NCBI RefSeq assembly: GCF_004364325.1
Contig: NZ_SOCP01000013.1
Span: forward strand, 62,001 to 126,000
DNA: 64,000 nucleotides
Direction: 5' to 3'
From: Actinophytocola oryzae
GTDB taxonomy: Bacteria; Actinomycetota; Actinomycetes; Mycobacteriales; Pseudonocardiaceae
Notes under the pieces: model-generated
What the model saw: only the letters and a program-made list of their open reading frames with translations
Database searches by the model: none
What the model was told of the DNA's origin: nothing
Shown here: positions 23,735-32,302 of the stretch, in pieces
Layout: every line of letters begins with the position of its first letter
How positions within the stretch are numbered: the stretch's first letter is position 1
Made by a program: the position numbers and the translations under genes

Positions 23735-26309
23735 CGTCGCCGGTCACGCCGTCCACGCGCACGAGCGTGCCCCGCGCGAGCCGCGCCGAGGCGTCGCGGG
23801 TGCCGGTCACGCACGGCACCCCCAGCTCCCTGGCCACGACCGCCGCCCTGGACAGCGGGCCGCCGAGGTCGGTGACGATCGCGCCCGCGGCACCGAGCAC
23901 CGCGGCGTGCCCGACGTCCGCGGCACGCACGACGACCACGTCACCCAGCTCGACATCGGCCCTCGCGTCGGTCAGCACCCGGACCGGCCCCTCGACGACA
24001 CCGGCAGAGACGCCGATCCCGTGCAGCTGCTTGCCTTCCGGCGTCGGGTAGTCCACGACCTCCGGGCGCCACGAGCCGGTGACCACCGCGGGCATCCGCA
24101 CACCGGCCAGCCGCTCCCGGTCGTCCCTGCGGCGCTCGACGCGGTTCAGCGCGTCGGCGGGCAGCGCGAGCAGCTCGTCGAGCGTCAGGTAGAACGCGTC
24201 GTCGACGTCGACCAGCCGTCCCGCGTGGACCTGGCGGCGCCCCCACTCCCTGACCAGCCTGCGCAGCTCACCCGTGTACCGGATGGTCGCGTCCACGGCC
24301 AGCTCCTGCTGGCGCTGTCCGGCGATGGCGAGCTTCTCCACGAAGCGGCGCTTGGCCTTCTGCGCAGGCGCGGCAGGCTCGTCCGGCGTCGGCCTCGTCG
24401 GCTCGGTCGCGGTGTCCGGCTCCTCGACCGCGTCGTCCGGCTCGCGCCTGGTCGGCGACGGGACGAAGTCGGTGCGGGTGGCCGCCTCTGTCGGCCACGC
24501 CGGTGTCTCGGCAGGCTCGGGTGTCTCGGGCGCCGGTTCCGCGGCAGGGGCGGGTGGTTCCGGCTCCGGCTTGCGTGACGCGCTCAACGCGGCGAGGAAC
24601 ACCAGCTCCGGCCGCTCCGCGAACGGCGCGGCGGACAGCTCGGTCTCGTTCGGGCCCCGGTGGCCGATGCGGGCGAGCGCGTCGTCGAACGCCTTCGCGA
24701 ACTCCGGCGACTTCTGCCGCACGGGCTCGGGGTCACCCCACTCCGCGAGGGCCCGCAGGTCCTCGTCGGCACGCAGCAGCCCGGCAAGCTCGGCGATCGC
24801 CGCGAACGTCGGCTCGTGCACGATGTCCGCGCCCCGGCCAAGCGCGGCCACGTCACCCTTGGCGCGCCTGCGCAGCGGACCGGCCGCGGCGTGGGCGACG
24901 AGCACACCCACCTGCGTGAGCGTCCAGCCCTCGGCGAGCCGGTCGGCGAGCAGCCTGGCGCGCACCGCCAGCACGGCGTCGGGCAGGGCCGCGAGTCCCT
25001 CGTCGAGACGCTCGGCCTCCACAGCGGCCGCGAAACCCCGCACGGCGGCCCGGTAGCGGCGCGCGATCCGCAGGAACCGCGCCCGCGCACCCATGCGCGT
25101 CGCGATCCCACGCAGCCCCGACGGCACCGAAGGGCGCCCGTCGGGAAACAGGTCGACGTCGGCACGGGGACCGAGGTGTTGCTCGGTCACGGTTCTCTCG
25201 GTCCAGCCCGGCAGCGGAGCGGCAGCGGCGGACGAGACCCCGGCGTACACGTGGTGGCCGAACACCGCGTGGCCCCGGCTCTCCCACTCGTCGGCCACCG
25301 CGCCGGTCAGCCCGGCGATCCGTGCCAGCGCGCGACCGGCGGCCCGCAGGCCTGCCAGGTGCACGTCGATCGACAGCGGGGTCAGCCGCGAGGGGAACAG
25401 CTCCGCGGTCTGGGAGGCGCTGAACACCGGGTAGCGCGCGTCGATCCGGTCGTCGCACTCGACGGCCATGCTCGGCAGCGCGACGGAGACGAGCGTCCCC
25501 TCCTCCGGCGGGCGGCGGCGCGGCAGCGGCTCGGTCGGGATGGGCAGCCGGGTCACGTCCTCCTTCGCGCCGTCCTTGGTGAGGGTGCGGCCCCGCATGC
25601 CACGCGCGAGGTCGACGAGCACGTCGGCCGAGGTCCAGCCGCACTCGAAGCCCCAGTCGCGCGCGGTGCCCTTGCGGTCCGAAGTGGACATCATGGGCCA
25701 GCTGGGGATGCCGCGCGCCGAGGCGCCACGCAGCACCTCGCGGGCCGCGCCCGCGAGGACGATGTCCTGCGCGGCGAGCGCCACGACCCCGGTGCGGTCG
25801 GACGTGAGCGTGTACAGCAGGAAGCGGATGAGGTCGTCGGTGTGGAGCAGCCGCCACTGGGTGTCCTTCGGCGAGGACAGCAGCGTCGCGACGGTCCGGC
25901 AGGCCTGCCAGTCGAGCACCCTGCCGCCGAGCGGCGCGGACCGCACCACGACGTGGCGGGTGCCGGTGTCGCGCACGACCCGGTCCGCGTCCGCGGCATC
26001 CGGGCCGTGCGCGATCGGCGTGACGAAGCGGATCCCGTGGCGGGCGGCGGCGGTCGCCATCCGCCGCAGCGCCGGGATGCCGCCGGACTCGGGTGCCTCG
26101 CGGTCCACCGGCGACAGGTGCACGACGACGTCGGTGCCCGCGACGAGCGACTCTGCGGTCGCCGCGTCACCGGCGTGGAACGCCACCTCGGCCGGCAGGT
26201 CGCGGTGCGCGCTCGCGCCGACGCCCACGACCTCGTGCCCGGCCCCCAGCACCGCTCTCGCGAACGCGCGGCCGAGGTCGGAGGTCACTCCGCTGATGAG
26301 AACCCGCAT
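23694..26309 (-). CDS. SDR epimerase - PEP-utilising enzyme fusion protein
   Basis: 871 residues. The N-terminal ~200 residues are a Rossmann SDR/epimerase domain (VLISGVTSDLGRAFARAVL as nucleotide-binding loop). The middle (~330-560) resembles helical parts of PEP-synthase or rifampicin-phosphotransferase-like proteins. A Pro/Glu/Ala-rich linker (~570-640) follows, then the swivelling PEP-utiliser domain at about 750-865. The normal phospho-His motif GG-x-x-S-H-A reads GGPLSRAAVV here, so the catalytic histidine is replaced by arginine. It resembles, from memory, the mycobacterial Rv2047c type. A non-catalytic or altered role is likely; the true function is unknown. Confidence 0.75.
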   Translation of the reverse strand: MRVLISGVTSDLGRAFARAVLGAGHEVVGVGASAHRDLPAEVAFHAGDAATAESLVAGTDVVVHLSPVDREAPESGGIPALRRMATAAARHGIRFVTPIAHGPDAADADRVVRDTGTRHVVVRSAPLGGRVLDWQACRTVATLLSSPKDTQWRLLHTDDLIRFLLYTLTSDRTGVVALAAQDIVLAGAAREVLRGASARGIPSWPMMSTSDRKGTARDWGFECGWTSADVLVDLARGMRGRTLTKDGAKEDVTRLPIPTEPLPRRRPPEEGTLVSVALPSMAVECDDRIDARYPVFSASQTAELFPSRLTPLSIDVHLAGLRAAGRALARIAGLTGAVADEWESRGHAVFGHHVYAGVSSAAAAPLPGWTERTVTEQHLGPRADVDLFPDGRPSVPSGLRGIATRMGARARFLRIARRYRAAVRGFAAAVEAERLDEGLAALPDAVLAVRARLLADRLAEGWTLTQVGVLVAHAAAGPLRRRAKGDVAALGRGADIVHEPTFAAIAELAGLLRADEDLRALAEWGDPEPVRQKSPEFAKAFDDALARIGHRGPNETELSAAPFAERPELVFLAALSASRKPEPEPPAPAAEPAPETPEPAETPAWPTEAATRTDFVPSPTRREPDDAVEEPDTATEPTRPTPDEPAAPAQKAKRRFVEKLAIAGQRQQELAVDATIRYTGELRRLVREWGRRQVHAGRLVDVDDAFYLTLDELLALPADALNRVERRRDDRERLAGVRMPAVVTGSWRPEVVDYPTPEGKQLHGIGVSAGVVEGPVRVLTDARADVELGDVVVVRAADVGHAAVLGAAGAIVTDLGGPLSRAAVVARELGVPCVTGTRDASARLARGTLVRVDGVTGDVTVLSPAPASVRA

Positions 26310-26416
26310 CGCCCGCCCTTCCCACCGGCTCTCAGCTCCCCAGAACCCACCCGTGTCAGCGGATGGTGTTACCGGGCGGCACGCTACACGCGCGGTGACG
26401 AGGGCTCACGCCGACC

Positions 26417-27565
26417 TCACCTCCGAAATGGTCCCGTGACCTCGTAGGTGATGCCGCCGCTCGACGAGCCGGACGTGCCACGCTGTGAGGAGAAGTAGAG
26501 CCTGTCACCCGCCGGAGTGAACGCTGGTCCGGTGATCTCCGATCCGCTCTGCCCACTGACCCGCAGGAACGGCGACACGGTGTCGTCCGGGGTGATCATG
26601 CAGATCTCCATGTTGCCGCCGTCCTCGGCGACGAACAGATCGCCGGAGGAGGTCCCGGTGACGTTGTCGACGCCGGTCAGCGGCGCGGAGCCGTTCGTGA
26701 CGAGCGAGTCGTCGTAGGCCAGCTCGTAGGTGTCGTTCACGAGGTCGAGCTGCCACACCCGGTTGTCACCCTTCGTGGTGAACCAGACGGTGTCGTTGGC
26801 GTAGTGGAGGCCCTCGCCGCCGTTGAAGTGCTTCGCACCGGCGACCTGGTTGCGGGTGGCGGTCGGCGAGCCGTCCGGGTCCGGCACCGTCGCCCACGTG
26901 AAGGAACCGCTCGTGGCGCTCCCGGCGACGAGCACCTGCAGCGTGCCTGCCGACAGGTCACCCCAGGTCGTCGGCACGAACCGGTAGAAGCAGCCGTCCG
27001 TGGTGTCCTCGGTCAGGTAGACCGCGCCTCGGACGGGATCCGCCGCCGCGGCCTCGTGGGTGAACCGGCCCATCGCCGGACGCTGCGTCGAGGCGCCGCC
27101 CCACGGGTCGGTCTCATAGACGAACCCGCGGTCTACTTCCTCGCACGACAGCCACTTCTGCCACGGCATCGCGCCGCCCGCGCAGTTCTGGCGGGTGCCG
27201 GAGAGGACCCGGTAGGCGCCGGTGATCACGCCGTCCCCGTCGAAGACCAACGCACTCGCGCCGCCGCCGGGGTTGACCTCGGAGTTCGAGACGTAGATCC
27301 AACCGCTGCCGTCGGCGAACACGGCGCCGCCGTCGGGCGCGCTGTGCCAGGTGTACCCGGCCACCTGCTGGCCGGACCTGGCGACGACCCGGCTCGTGAA
27401 ACCGGCAGGCAGCTGGATTCCGTTCGCGTTGGCGGCCTGCAGCGGGCCGTACGGACTCGGGCCGTTCTGGGCGGGCGCGGCCATCGCGCCTGGTGTGAGC
27501 GTGTTGCCGAACGCCGTTACCCCCGCACCGATCACGGCGGCGCGCAGGAAGTTCCGTCGCTTCAC
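26417..27565 (-). CDS. PhoX-type secreted phosphatase (DUF839 family)
   Basis: 382 residues with a twin-arginine signal (KRRNFLRAAVIGAG, cleavage after AMA near residue 29). The beta-propeller body shows PhoX-family segments: NSEVNPGGGASALVF, SCEEVDRGFVYE, EAAAADPVRGAVYLTEDT, HFNGGEGL and FVAEDGGNMEIC. PhoX enzymes are calcium/iron-dependent alkaline phosphatases exported folded by the Tat pathway. A 12-bp inverted repeat precedes the gene. It lies downstream of the SulP-carbonic anhydrase gene in the same direction. Confidence 0.82.
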   Translation of the reverse strand: MKRRNFLRAAVIGAGVTAFGNTLTPGAMAAPAQNGPSPYGPLQAANANGIQLPAGFTSRVVARSGQQVAGYTWHSAPDGGAVFADGSGWIYVSNSEVNPGGGASALVFDGDGVITGAYRVLSGTRQNCAGGAMPWQKWLSCEEVDRGFVYETDPWGGASTQRPAMGRFTHEAAAADPVRGAVYLTEDTTDGCFYRFVPTTWGDLSAGTLQVLVAGSATSGSFTWATVPDPDGSPTATRNQVAGAKHFNGGEGLHYANDTVWFTTKGDNRVWQLDLVNDTYELAYDDSLVTNGSAPLTGVDNVTGTSSGDLFVAEDGGNMEICMITPDDTVSPFLRVSGQSGSEITGPAFTPAGDRLYFSSQRGTSGSSSGGITYEVTGPFRR

Positions 27566-27586
27566 GTGGATGCCTCCGAAGAGTGG

Positions 27587-27620
27587 TTACCCGCTTACCT
27601 TGAGCAGCGTAAGCGGGTAA
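27587..27620. promoter_or_regulatory. 12-bp inverted repeat upstream of the PhoX-like gene
   Basis: TTACCCGCTTAC (27587-27598) and GTAAGCGGGTAA (27609-27620) are perfect arms around a 10-base spacer, centred about 38 bases before the PhoX-like start. It could be an operator or a terminator of the upstream SulP gene. No T-run follows on the transcribed strand, which favours an operator. Confidence 0.5.
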
Positions 27621-27660
27621 GCCTCTGACGTGAACCGAACTGCGGTGGTCGAACCGACGA

Positions 27661-29907
27661 CTACTCGGCTATCTGTCCACTGTGGATGGACACGGGCCGG
27701 AAGTCGTTCGTGGCCTCGTCGTACAGGTGGACACGCGCGGAGGCGACGTCGAAGTACATGCCGATCAGGCGTATCTCGCCGCGTTCCAGTGCCGTCGCCA
27801 CCGTGGGATGACGGCTGAGGCGGTCCAGCTGCGTGAGCACGTTGTGCAGCGCGAGCCGGTCCCACTCCGCCTCGGGCAGCAGGCCGTCGAGCGTCACGGG
27901 CTCACTCGTCCTGGCCCGGTCCAGGCTCGGTAACCCGTGCCGCAGCCACGAACGAAGTGCGGGCGCGCCGACCGGGGTGCCGCCGATCAGCGCCCTCATC
28001 GCGCCGCACGACGAGTGGCCGCACACCGCTATCTCCCGCACGCCGAGGGTGCCGACCGCGAACTCGACCGCCGCGGCGACCGAGCTGTCGGTGCCCGCGG
28101 GCACGAGGTTGCCGATGTTGCGCACGGTGAACAGGTCACCCGGCCCGCTCGACGTGATCACGTTCGGCACGATCCGCGCGTCCCCGCAGGTGAGGAACAG
28201 CGTCGCCGGCTTGTGGGCGTCCGCGAGGCGGCGCAGGGTCGGCCGCATGAACCGGGCCACGTGCCGCTCGTACTCGGCGGTGCCGCGCAGGACCGACGGC
28301 GGCCCGGACCGCTGCGCGGGCACCACGGCCCCCGCCGCGACACGCTCCCATTCCGACCAGGGCGCGAACCACCTCGGCAGCACCCTCGTCCTGGACACGG
28401 TCGGCGTCCCCGCCTTGCCGTGGGCGAACCACGGGTGGCCGGGCTCCTCGACGATCACCGTGCCACCGGTGCGTTCGTGTGCCTGCTGCCAGGCAGACAG
28501 CGTGTCGAACGCCGCGTGGTCGAGGTAGTCGACGACGAGCTCGAGTGTCACGGTGGTGCCGGGCGGGACCGTCGCGAGCACGGACGTGAGCCGAGGGATC
28601 GACACGGCCGCGAACGCGCCCTCGACGACGATCCGCCTGCCGTCCCCGTCCCCTTCGACGCGGATCCCGGTCCACAGCAGCCGCCGCAGCGTGAGCAGGG
28701 CCGCGACACCGAGGCCGAGCAGCACGCCGGACATGAGGTCGAGGAACACGACCCCGCCGAGTGTCACCAGGTAGACGAGCAGGTCGCCGTGTCGCCGCAC
28801 GGCCCGGATGTGCTCGAGGTCGACCAGCCGGGCGCCGACGTACACCAGCAGCCCGGCGAGCGCGGCGAGCGGGATCGACCGCAGCACGCCCGCGAGGCAG
28901 ATGACGAACAGGAGGATCCACACCCCGTGCAGCACGGTGGAGGCCCTGGTGCGGGCGCCGGAGGAGATGTTGGTGGAGCTGCGGATGATCACGCCGGTGA
29001 CCGGCAGCCCGCCGAGACCGCCGGAGACGATGTTGGCCGTGCCCTGGCCGACGAGCTCGCGGTTGAGGTCGGCTCTCGGCCCGCCGTGCAGCTTGTCCGC
29101 GGCGACGGCGGAGAGCAGGCTCTCGATGCTGGCCATCGCCGCGATCATGAACACGGTGACGATGAACGCGGTCCACTCGCCGTCGGGCAGCGAGGGGACG
29201 AGTTCCAGGCGTAACGCGTTGTCCGGCACCGCGACGCGGTCGAGCGTCATGCCGGTCACGAGCGAGAACACCGTCACCCCGACCACGGCGGCGAGCGGTC
29301 CCGGCACCTTGCGCGCTGCGGCGGGCAGGCGTGGCCACACCACCAGCAGACCCACGGTCAGCAGGCCGACGGTCGTCGCCGGGGCGCTCGCGTCCAGCAC
29401 CTGGGCGGGCAGCCCGATGAGGTTGTCGAGCGGCGCGGAGTGCATGTCGCCGCCGAGCACGACGTGCAGCTGTGACAACACGATCGTGATGCCGATGCCG
29501 CCGAGCATGCCGTGCACGATCGCCGGTGAGATGGCGAGCGCGCCCCGTGCGACGCGGCTCTTGCCGAGCACCACCTGGACGACGCCCGCGAGGACGGTGA
29601 TCGCGCAGGTCTCCGCCCAGCCGAACCGCTGGATGGCCTCCGCGATGATCACGGTCTGACCCGCGGTCGGCCCACTGACCTGGAGCGGTGAGCCGCCGAG
29701 CAGTCCGGCGACGATGCCGCCGACGACGGCGGCGATCAGGCCGGAGATGAGCGGTGCCCCGGATGCGAACGCGATGCCGAGCGACATCGGCACGGCGACG
29801 AGGAATACGACGAGAGAAGCAGGGAGGTCGTGCTTGAGATTGTTCCGGACCCGCGACACCCAGGACTGCGTGGGCGGCGGCAGGTCCTCTTTCGTTGGCT
29901 CGATCAT
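27661..29907 (-). CDS. SulP anion transporter - STAS - beta-carbonic anhydrase fusion
   Basis: 748 residues. The N-terminal ~400 residues are a SulP transporter (DLPASLVVFLVAVPMSLGIA, about 12 helices). A STAS-like domain spans about 430-510 (VVDYLDHAAFDTLSAWQQ). The C-terminal ~190 residues are a beta-carbonic anhydrase with zinc ligands in LTCGDARIVPN and CGHSSCGAM. The fusion suggests a bicarbonate transporter that interconverts HCO3- and CO2 at the inner membrane face. Length and domain order match known SulP-CA fusions. Sulfate as substrate cannot be excluded. Confidence 0.9.
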   Translation of the reverse strand: MIEPTKEDLPPPTQSWVSRVRNNLKHDLPASLVVFLVAVPMSLGIAFASGAPLISGLIAAVVGGIVAGLLGGSPLQVSGPTAGQTVIIAEAIQRFGWAETCAITVLAGVVQVVLGKSRVARGALAISPAIVHGMLGGIGITIVLSQLHVVLGGDMHSAPLDNLIGLPAQVLDASAPATTVGLLTVGLLVVWPRLPAAARKVPGPLAAVVGVTVFSLVTGMTLDRVAVPDNALRLELVPSLPDGEWTAFIVTVFMIAAMASIESLLSAVAADKLHGGPRADLNRELVGQGTANIVSGGLGGLPVTGVIIRSSTNISSGARTRASTVLHGVWILLFVICLAGVLRSIPLAALAGLLVYVGARLVDLEHIRAVRRHGDLLVYLVTLGGVVFLDLMSGVLLGLGVAALLTLRRLLWTGIRVEGDGDGRRIVVEGAFAAVSIPRLTSVLATVPPGTTVTLELVVDYLDHAAFDTLSAWQQAHERTGGTVIVEEPGHPWFAHGKAGTPTVSRTRVLPRWFAPWSEWERVAAGAVVPAQRSGPPSVLRGTAEYERHVARFMRPTLRRLADAHKPATLFLTCGDARIVPNVITSSGPGDLFTVRNIGNLVPAGTDSSVAAAVEFAVGTLGVREIAVCGHSSCGAMRALIGGTPVGAPALRSWLRHGLPSLDRARTSEPVTLDGLLPEAEWDRLALHNVLTQLDRLSRHPTVATALERGEIRLIGMYFDVASARVHLYDEATNDFRPVSIHSGQIAE

Positions 29908-30049
29908 GACACCAGGAAACCTGACGACCGGGTGTGTTGTCCGCTACACGATGGATGTCCGAAATCGCATATATGGCGGCCCAACTGCGGTTTCGCCGAG
30001 GCTCGTCACCGAATGGGTGAACCAAATTCCACCCGAACCAGTGACTGCG

Positions 30050-30499
30050 TTACGACCGTTTTCCGCCGTTTCGCGCATCGAGGTCCTCCACTACGACCGC
30101 GTTCGCCGGATTCCTCGTGTCATAGGCGATCGTGGCGCAGGAGCCGAGCGGGAGGTGGGTGAAGGCACGCGTCTCGGCCTGCACGACCCGGCCTCCGTGC
30201 CGGGCCTCGAAGGTGTGCGCGAGCAGCGTCCGGTTCCTGATCCGCGTGTTGGTGGCCCGGGAGTCGACCAGCCGCGCGTGGACACGCGTGCCCGAGGTCA
30301 GCAACGCCGCCCTGCGGCCGTCGGCCCGCTGCCAGCGCAGCATGAACGCCAGCAGGACGACGACGGCGACGAGTGCGAAGGCACCCAGTGCGTACAGGAA
30401 CGCCCAGTCCACCGCGACCCCGAGAACCAGGCCCGCCGGCAGCGCCCACGCCACCTGCGAGAGCAGCGTGATGACGAGAACCCTCCGCGTGGCGACCAT
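30050..30499 (-). CDS. Two-helix membrane protein, DUF3592-like
   Basis: About 149 residues. Two transmembrane helices lie near the N-terminus (LITLLSQVAWALPAGLVLG and a following segment to about residue 58). A cytoplasmic or extracellular beta-rich domain follows (GTRVHARLVDSRATNTRIRN ... IAYDTRNPANAVV), with the pattern of DUF3592/membrane-bound OB-like proteins. ATG at 30499 is chosen; a TTG 36 bases upstream is the alternative. Function unknown. A 142-base region separates it from the divergently regulated SulP gene start on the same strand. Confidence 0.65.
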   Translation of the reverse strand: MVATRRVLVITLLSQVAWALPAGLVLGVAVDWAFLYALGAFALVAVVVLLAFMLRWQRADGRRAALLTSGTRVHARLVDSRATNTRIRNRTLLAHTFEARHGGRVVQAETRAFTHLPLGSCATIAYDTRNPANAVVVEDLDARNGGKRS

Positions 30500-30651
30500 G
30501 TCGTCGACGGTGGCGCCGCCGCGAGGACGAGTCAACGAACTGCCCGAAGGTACGTTCGCGCGGCCGGGCGATCAGGCCTGTTCAGGCCGGTTGGCCTGCG
30601 AGGACCTCCCGATGGCCGCGAGGAGTCCCTCGGCCACCGGGAGGTCTCGAC

Positions 30652-32172
30652 TCAGCGGGTCACCGCGTCCAGTGCGTCGACCACGCCCGCACCGTAGAAG
30701 CCCTTGCCGGTCCGGCCGCCCTGGCAGGTGGCCAGGAACGCACCGGTGCCGTCCGGGTCGTAGACACCCGGCGGGCACGGCAGCCGGTCCGCACGGACGC
30801 CGAGCGACGCGAACACCGCGCCGACCGACCAGTGCGGGTGGGTGCTGCGGATCAGCGCGGCCACCCCGACGGCGTGCGGCGACGCCATCGACGTGCCCTG
30901 CGAGTAGCCGTAGCCGCCGCCCGGGATCGTCGACAGGACCGATCCCCTGGCGTCCGGCGTGTCGGCGACCTGCCGCGAGTCACCACCCGGCGCGGTCACG
31001 TCGGTCTCGATGATCCCGTAGTTCGAGTAGTAGGACTTGCGGCCCTCCGGCCCGATCGCCGAGACGCCGACGACACCCGGCAGCTCGGCGGGTATGTCGA
31101 GGCACTCGTTGCCGACGGTCCTCGACACCGGGGTGCCGTTGTTCGGGCTGCCGGTGTCGGTGATCTCGTGCGAGAGGTCCCAGTTGCTGTTGCCGAGTGC
31201 GGCGACGTTCACCACGTCCTTGCGCACCGAGTAGTCCACGGCCCGCTTGACGGCCTGGATCACCGCGGCCTGGTCGCGGTCGGTCTTGCACCACAGGAAC
31301 CACGGGTCGATGAAGTACGAGTTGTTCGTGACGTCCATGCCGTGGTCCGCGGCCCAGAGGAACCCGCAGATCGCGTACTCCGGGTAGATGTAGCCGTCGT
31401 CGTCGACGACCTTCACCGCGGCGAGCCGCACGTTCGGTGCCACGCCCGCCACGCCGATCCCGTTGCGGGCGGCGGCGATCGTGCCCGCGACGTGCGTGCC
31501 GTGGGAGCTGGTCGTCGGCGCCCACGCGGCCGGGGACGTGTCGGGCACGCCCTCGTTCACGCAGCCGACCGACTTCGACGCGTCGACGTTCGCCGCGAGG
31601 TCCGGGTGCGTCGCGTCGATGCCCGAGTCGAGCACACCGACGAGGACCTTCCTGCTGCCACCGGAGATCGCGTTGGCCCGGTCGGACTTGATCTGGCGCA
31701 GGTCCCACTGGTTGGCCTCGAGCGGTTCGGGCGTCGCCGTGCCCGAGTGCCTCGTCATCGCCACGGTCTTCCCGGCGACCGCGTCGATCGGCGCGAGCAT
31801 CTCCGCACGCTGGCTCGACGCGGCACCGCTCGCCGCGCGGGCCGCCGCGGCGCCCAGCTCGGCGAGGTTGCGGGACGCACCCGCGGCCTCCACACCCGGC
31901 TTGCGCCGGACGGTCGCCGCGAAGTCCGCACTCGTCGACGTCGCGATGACGACCCCGATCTGCGGCCAGCTCTTCAGCACGTCGCCACCGGCCGCGCGGA
32001 TCGACGCCTCGGTCCGGTGCAGCGAGCCGTGCTGGGGTCCGAGCACCACGAAATGCGCCTCGGGGGCATCCTGTGCCGCCGCAGGCGCCGCGGTCGCGAC
32101 GCACAGGCTGGCGGCGCAGGCGGCCACCGATGCCGCGACCATGGCTCGGAAGGGTGTTCTTCGCACTGGCAT
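30652..32172 (-). CDS. Secreted S8 subtilisin-like serine protease
   Basis: About 506 residues. The signal peptide (RRTPFRAMVAASVAACAASL) ends near PAAAQ. An inhibitor_I9-like propeptide follows (HFVVLGPQHGSL). The catalytic triad is present: Asp in VGVLDSGIDATHPDL, His in SSHGTHVAGT and Ser in SQGTSMASPHAVG. ATG at 32172 is given; GTG at 32166 would place GGAGGG at better spacing. It is separated from the next, larger subtilase by a strong terminator, so the two are independently expressed. An extracellular protein-degrading role is expected. Confidence 0.92.
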   Translation of the reverse strand: MPVRRTPFRAMVAASVAACAASLCVATAAPAAAQDAPEAHFVVLGPQHGSLHRTEASIRAAGGDVLKSWPQIGVVIATSTSADFAATVRRKPGVEAAGASRNLAELGAAAARAASGAASSQRAEMLAPIDAVAGKTVAMTRHSGTATPEPLEANQWDLRQIKSDRANAISGGSRKVLVGVLDSGIDATHPDLAANVDASKSVGCVNEGVPDTSPAAWAPTTSSHGTHVAGTIAAARNGIGVAGVAPNVRLAAVKVVDDDGYIYPEYAICGFLWAADHGMDVTNNSYFIDPWFLWCKTDRDQAAVIQAVKRAVDYSVRKDVVNVAALGNSNWDLSHEITDTGSPNNGTPVSRTVGNECLDIPAELPGVVGVSAIGPEGRKSYYSNYGIIETDVTAPGGDSRQVADTPDARGSVLSTIPGGGYGYSQGTSMASPHAVGVAALIRSTHPHWSVGAVFASLGVRADRLPCPPGVYDPDGTGAFLATCQGGRTGKGFYGAGVVDALDAVTR

Positions 32173-32260
32173 TCCCTCCATCGACTTCCCCGACCCGGTG
32201 GCACGCAACCACCCGGCCCGGGGTGAAACAAGGACCGTTCGGAGGTAAAGACACGGGAAA

Positions 32261-32293
32261 GGCGCGTTCGGGACGGCCCGAACGCGCCTTTTT
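32261..32293 (-). terminator. Strong intrinsic terminator, probably bidirectional
   Basis: GGCGCGTTCGGG and CCCGAACGCGCC form a perfect 12-bp stem with a 4-base loop, and a T-run follows on both strands (TTTTT on +, TTT on -). It lies just after the stop of the large subtilase gene. Confidence 0.9.
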
Positions 32294-32302
32294 CCCCTGC
32301 GA

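Noticed and set aside
24660..26447. Long plus-strand frame opposite the SDR/PEP-utilising gene
   Set aside because: Composition is a mirrored shadow with no recognisable domain, whereas the minus-strand product has continuous domain structure.
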